Assembly (NCBI GenBank): GCA_028714175.1
Contig: JAQTMV010000016.1
Coordinates: forward strand, 1-40,288
Length of the DNA stretch: 40,288 nt
Source of the DNA: Methylococcales bacterium
GTDB lineage: Bacteria > Pseudomonadota > Gammaproteobacteria > Methylococcales > Methylomonadaceae
Direction: 5' to 3'
The position numbers were made by a program, and so were the translations under genes. The notes below the pieces were generated by a model. That model did no database searches. It was not told the origin of the DNA and saw only the letters and a list, made by a program, of their open reading frames with translations. Positions 37,801 through 40,288 of the stretch are shown here, piece by piece (position 1 is the stretch's first letter; each line of letters begins with the position of its first letter).

Positions 37801-37852
37801 TACGCGCGAGAAGAAAGTGCGGATCCAGCGACTGGCTTTGCTCTGCTGCTGA
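34835..37852 (+). CDS. Copper radical oxidase, part 2, with DUF1929 domain and long C-terminal extension
   Basis: This 1005-residue frame continues part 1; its first codon is a TTG and it probably has no start of its own (ATG 34874 is the first internal one). It carries the remaining copper ligands. Y363 and H364 (joined numbering) in 'RNYHSTALLLPNGRV' match Tyr495/His496 of galactose oxidase, and H449 in 'GSVTHAFDGDQRYVGL' matches His581. The DUF1929 domain ends near residue 508 ('GYYLLWVIDANGRP'). About 750 more residues follow: two or three beta-rich regions, a Pro-rich linker (36885-36930) and a Cys-containing end ('LLYDCFGDFEGFVLETCEGE'). I do not recognise these. The gene is markedly GC-rich. 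Confidence 0.75.
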   Translation: MPLLPTDGYKPRVMICGDTNARKIDLSQASPTWQNTAARTGAAAGKQRRFSCSVILPTGEIFVSGGINGGSSDSNAVKEGEIYNPGIDWATGQFSTPDSWATVDAANAVRNYHSTALLLPNGRVWVAGSSKNANQGDPATVGELRIEVFKPGYDADPNRPQLANAPLSAGYGQVFEISSPQVAQIRRVAITRCGSVTHAFDGDQRYVGLSFSLLEGNRLRVISPPNSRIAPPGYYLLWVIDANGRPCQQARFIRVCSQRLLLITDRSTFSTHEVQALGTPATFTNALYVILEGFLPSEAGNPPVTPAITFTRPDGSAVPGMTAQLNSVDYEDDTIPPDIAQRITFVFNIRFTSQQAFNEIPAADPAQNITLTVRHGGNSEQATLVLSKNPNPYMRDGQVHWLSTDLRVFTMRPGLTRAGITHGSGDGASINFIQALLGQFNSTPTDEDHPFFDVSQDPEESQLELASQAGAQPIFNFAVAKVRYRAPASINADDVKVFFRLFTTAATGLVFNAATYPRQGDGGGAAALLGMAGGEIVSIPFFAEARQADMRTQPDATNVKDLGGAGAVEVTTYFGCWLDFNQPTPRFPLNPPHNGSGGPFGGTLLSVQQLVRNHHCCLAAEIHYPLDPIPNGATPGSHDNLSQRNLVVVDSDNPGTAATHTVQSTFEIKPSVVPIVVPPAFGFFPDVPRPQQPPPALPPGIAREFPAALIVEGGERGQPQPPAAIVADFEAQPAVAVVATKPRIEHDELMIRWHDLPRDSRVSVYVPDINVKQVVAAAASRNGPPVLTAREDNSLICKVGDVTYIPIPGPRALNIPGLLSIELPATVVKGQKFTVTAHQMSGYPRRIIGSFQLTIPVHTAAEILPAEIRRLSVLRHIGESIPATNRWRLVWDRYLGEIADRVKGLGGNPDEVVPSPTGDGRPQAPETPDRRALTGKVIRLLYDCFGDFEGFVLETCEGEHIFQACEKGTEEVVCKACRFGFSVTVWFTFTREKKVRIQRLALLCC

Positions 37853-37918
37853 TCGGCAACACGGGGGCTTCCCATTCATCGAGATTCGAAACATTCACTA
37901 GCCAGGAGGAACTTCCAT

Positions 37919-38167
37919 ATGAAACCAGAATGCCAGGAATACGAAGGGCATCCCATCGAACTTCGCGAGCGTGAAGGCAAGCTTGAATTGCTCATAGACA
38001 ATGTACCGGTCCCCTATGGTCAACTGCCGAACGGGCTGTACTTTCTGCACGAATACGCCTACGACTGGACCGACAAAATCATGAAGCTCGCGCAGAGGTT
38101 CATCAACTACCGGCGTAAGGGCGACAAGATCCGGTGCGAACGCGAGTCCGAAAAGGGAGGGAAGTGA
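37919..38167 (+). CDS. Small protein, possible tyrosinase-associated (caddie-like) role
   Basis: The 82-residue protein has a compact beta-rich half ('IELREREGKLELLIDNVPV', 'YGQLPNGLYFLHEYAYDWTD') and a helix ('IMKLAQRFINYRRKGDK'). There is no signal peptide or membrane segment. A near-perfect AGGAGGA sits eight bases before the ATG. It ends one base before the gene whose first 47 residues are tyrosinase-like. By position and size it recalls the MelC1 cofactor encoded before actinobacterial tyrosinases, but I see no clear homology, so this role is inference. Confidence 0.55.
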   Translation: MKPECQEYEGHPIELREREGKLELLIDNVPVPYGQLPNGLYFLHEYAYDWTDKIMKLAQRFINYRRKGDKIRCERESEKGGK

Positions 38168-38168
38168 T

Positions 38169-39653
38169 ATGAGCTGCCGAAAAAACTACCGTGACCTTGC
38201 GGACGTTGAACGCAACCGCTTCGTGCAGGCGCTCTACCATCTGAAGTCCACCGGCGTCGTCGACCAACTCGCCAACGAGCATGCGACATTCTTCCACATG
38301 GGCATTCATTGGATCTCGATCGGTGAGGGGGTCGCCTTCGCCCACGGCATCCTCGATCCCGTCACTGGCTACGACGTGAAGGCGATGGTAGTGCTCACCG
38401 ACGGTGAAGAGAATCACGGACCGCACACGCGCCGCTATATCGCCGACGTCGCCGACCTCATCACCTCGCTCAATGGGCGCGTCTTCGCCATCGGGCTCGG
38501 GCGTGCTGAAGTCCTGAATGCCAGTGCACTCCAGGCTTTGTGCAACGGCAACAACGGCTACATGCAAATGACGGGTGACCTGACGCCGGACGCCACCTAC
38601 CGCCTCGCGAAGTACTACCAGCAGATCTTCGCCGGGGTGACGAATAACGAGATCGTGCTCGACTCGGAAGGCTTCATCGGCCCCGGACAAGAACACCGTA
38701 TCCCCTTCTGGCTGAACGAGGCGGACTTCACGGCGAAGGCAATCATACTCGCGCCGGTACCCTATGCCATCCGCTACGTGCTGGAAACGCCCACTGGCGA
38801 CATCATCGATCCCGCCGTCGCCGGAGCCCATCCTGTGGCCTCGTTCGAGGTAAATGGTCAGGTGTCGTTGTACCGCGTCGGTCTGCCGATTCCGCTCGGT
38901 ACGAACAACGCGCACGCCGGGCGCTGGTACGCCAGATTTCAAATCGATGAAAAAATCTACAAGCGATACCTGGCGTCGCTCGACAATAATCCGACACTGT
39001 ATGCGACGGCTGCGGCGCATGGTATCCGTTACAGCTTCAATATGCACGCCTACTCGAATCTACGCATGAGAGCCAGGCTCGCGCAGACGAGCAACGAGCC
39101 AGGGGCAACAATAACCGTAAGGGCAGTGTTGACCGAATACGGTGTACCGGTCGCTGCGCGCGCAACCTGCCGCGCCGACCTGACGCGGCCCGATAATACC
39201 GGAGCGACGCTCGCGATGGCGGAGGTGGAGCCGGGCGTTTTCGAAGCGATGACATCTACTCTCTTCGCGGGTGTTTACCGTTTCCGCATCGTTGCCGAGG
39301 GTCGCACGCTGCGGGGCCGCCCATTCACGCGGGAGCAAACCTTGACCGCCGCCGTATGGAAAGGTGGTGATAATCCCCCGCCCTCGTCCAAAGACGATCC
39401 GAACGCTCGCGGCGATCGCTTCTGCCGCCTCATCAACTGCCTGCTTCGCCAGAAGAGTATTCAAGAGGCGTTGCGGAAGGCGGAAATCAGCGTGGATGAG
39501 CTGCGGCGATGTCTGGAGGAGTATTGCCGGAAACCATCACCAGGGCAGCCCTTCGTCACGCGACCCACGTTTTATGATCGGCTTCGGGTGATCATCCGTG
39601 ACGATCAGGTGCTGGAAACGGTGATGCGTGAAATCGAGCGAGAGAAGGAATAA
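38169..39653 (+). CDS. Tyrosinase N-terminus fused to VWA-domain protein (apparent deletion chimera)
   Basis: Residues 1-47 ('CRKNYRDLADVERNRFVQAL' up to 'FFHMGIH') match the start of bacterial tyrosinases, where 'GIH' should lead to 'HFLPWHR' and the dinuclear copper site. Instead, from residue 48 ('WISIGEGVAFAHG') the protein is the middle of a von Willebrand A domain, with 'AMVVLTDGEEN' supplying the later metal-site aspartate and 'GRVFAIGLG' after it. The DxSxS motif that must precede is missing. Beta-rich regions and a helical end ('QEALRKAEISVDELRRCLEE') follow. Neither enzyme nor complete metal site is present, so it looks like an in-frame deletion of most of a tyrosinase and the start of the VWA gene, or an assembly error. 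An AGGGAGGG precedes the ATG. Confidence 0.7.
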   Translation: MSCRKNYRDLADVERNRFVQALYHLKSTGVVDQLANEHATFFHMGIHWISIGEGVAFAHGILDPVTGYDVKAMVVLTDGEENHGPHTRRYIADVADLITSLNGRVFAIGLGRAEVLNASALQALCNGNNGYMQMTGDLTPDATYRLAKYYQQIFAGVTNNEIVLDSEGFIGPGQEHRIPFWLNEADFTAKAIILAPVPYAIRYVLETPTGDIIDPAVAGAHPVASFEVNGQVSLYRVGLPIPLGTNNAHAGRWYARFQIDEKIYKRYLASLDNNPTLYATAAAHGIRYSFNMHAYSNLRMRARLAQTSNEPGATITVRAVLTEYGVPVAARATCRADLTRPDNTGATLAMAEVEPGVFEAMTSTLFAGVYRFRIVAEGRTLRGRPFTREQTLTAAVWKGGDNPPPSSKDDPNARGDRFCRLINCLLRQKSIQEALRKAEISVDELRRCLEEYCRKPSPGQPFVTRPTFYDRLRVIIRDDQVLETVMREIEREKE

Positions 39654-39689
39654 TGTAGTTAAACCTGTGAAAGACAAAAGGAGAAAGAG

Positions 39690-40288
39690 ATGGACGCGAT
39701 TCTGTATTGGAACGAGGTTTCGCTCGAAGCCAATCGTGTAAGCCACACGAATGGCAAGAACGAACAAACTGGCCCCACGCTGAGCTCACGCGCTTTAGCA
39801 ATCGTGCATCTGGCCATGTACGATGTTTTCGCCGGGGTATCCGGCAACCCGCCTAACCTTCCTCCCTATCTAACTGGCTTGCCCGCGCCTGCGGCGGGGG
39901 CCTCGGTCGACGCGGCGGTAGCGGCGGCAGCACATGCCACGTTATCAAAGTTATTCCCAAGTCAAAAGCCGTTCTTTGACCTTAAACACGCGCAAACGGG
40001 ACTACAGGGTCCTGGGCTGAATGAGGGCCATGCTTTTGGTCTGTTGGTTGCTCAAAAAATGCTGGATGATCGAAAGGATGATCCCAACGCAAGTGACGAT
40101 GGCCACGCGGCGTCGATGGCGCGTGGCGCCCATCGCCCCGACCCTGATAATCCCGATCAGGGTTATCACGCTCCGTTCTACGGCGCCAGATCCAAGTGTT
40201 TTGCTGTCACCGTTCGGCATGAACTCGATCCGCCGCCACAGTTAGGCACACCTGACTACACGCGCGCGTTCCGACAAGTGCGCGGCAG
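39690..40288 (+). CDS. Vanadium-dependent haloperoxidase-like protein, N-terminal part (runs off window)
   Basis: The open frame begins at ATG 39690, eight bases after AGGAG, and continues without a stop to the window end, giving 199 codons. 'LYWNEVSLEANRVSH', 'SSRALAIVHLAMYDVFAG' and 'VDAAVAAAAHATLSKLFP' are typical of the N-terminal helices of bacterial vanadium haloperoxidases and related PAP2-fold proteins. The Asp/His-rich 'HRPDPDNPDQGYHAPFYGA' also fits. The vanadate-binding residues are encoded further downstream and cannot be judged. No signal peptide is seen. Such enzymes use H2O2 to oxidise halides, and the neighbouring copper oxidase could supply peroxide; that link is inference. 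Confidence 0.75.
   Translation, partial: MDAILYWNEVSLEANRVSHTNGKNEQTGPTLSSRALAIVHLAMYDVFAGVSGNPPNLPPYLTGLPAPAAGASVDAAVAAAAHATLSKLFPSQKPFFDLKHAQTGLQGPGLNEGHAFGLLVAQKMLDDRKDDPNASDDGHAASMARGAHRPDPDNPDQGYHAPFYGARSKCFAVTVRHELDPPPQLGTPDYTRAFRQVRG

Noticed and set aside
38103..39047. 314-codon minus-strand frame opposite the tyrosinase/VWA gene
   Set aside because: Same cause: antisense of a GC-rich gene; the plus strand has clear domains and ribosome sites.

Overview
The window reads as a chromosomal segment of a gammaproteobacterium. The evidence is gene order. ftsK, trxB, aat, infA, clpA and clpS lie in nearly the order known from Escherichia coli, mltD, a yafS-like methyltransferase and rnhA form a second conserved block, and nudJ-mnmA and lptD-surA are also adjacent. 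Presence of Bpt and of the AmgK/MurU recycling pair argues against an enteric bacterium and fits a free-living gammaproteobacterium. A methanotroph-like (Methylococcales) host is my impression only, because no diagnostic methane gene is present. No rRNA, tRNA or CRISPR array was seen.

Layout. Bases 1-1200 are decayed DNA with a truncated transposase and unrecognised coding remnants. Bases 1206-9008 carry a retropepsin-like protease, a helicase-less DbpA-type RNA-binding protein, surA-lptD (outer-membrane biogenesis), amgK-murU (peptidoglycan recycling), dodecin and a hibernation factor. Bases 9242-12209 hold a NhaR-like LysR regulator, a SulP anion transporter and a FUN14 protein. Bases 12611-22544 hold parE, ftsK, trxB, aat, bpt, infA, clpA and clpS. 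Within these, Aat and Bpt make N-degrons and ClpS-ClpA read them. Bases 22761-31912 hold nudJ-mnmA, mltD, a methyltransferase, rnhA, an HNH protein, a small secreted protein, a broken DUF1993 gene, a secreted thermonuclease, a GGCT-like protein, dtd and an amino-acid:cation symporter.

The right end (31.9-40.3 kb) is the accessory part. A sigma-54-type AAA+ regulator with a degenerate receiver and an altered GAFTGA loop precedes a cluster encoding a small protein, a giant galactose-oxidase-like copper radical oxidase, a small protein, a tyrosinase/VWA chimera and a vanadium-haloperoxidase-like protein that runs off the window. From about 34.08 kb the base composition becomes clearly GC-richer (hand counts of 41/60 at 36241 against 18/60 at 33841), which suggests acquisition by transfer. 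The oxidase carries one apparent frameshift and the tyrosinase/VWA gene looks like an in-frame deletion fusion, so the cluster may be decaying or mis-assembled. The combination of an H2O2-generating copper oxidase with a peroxide-using haloperoxidase is the most unusual feature of the window.
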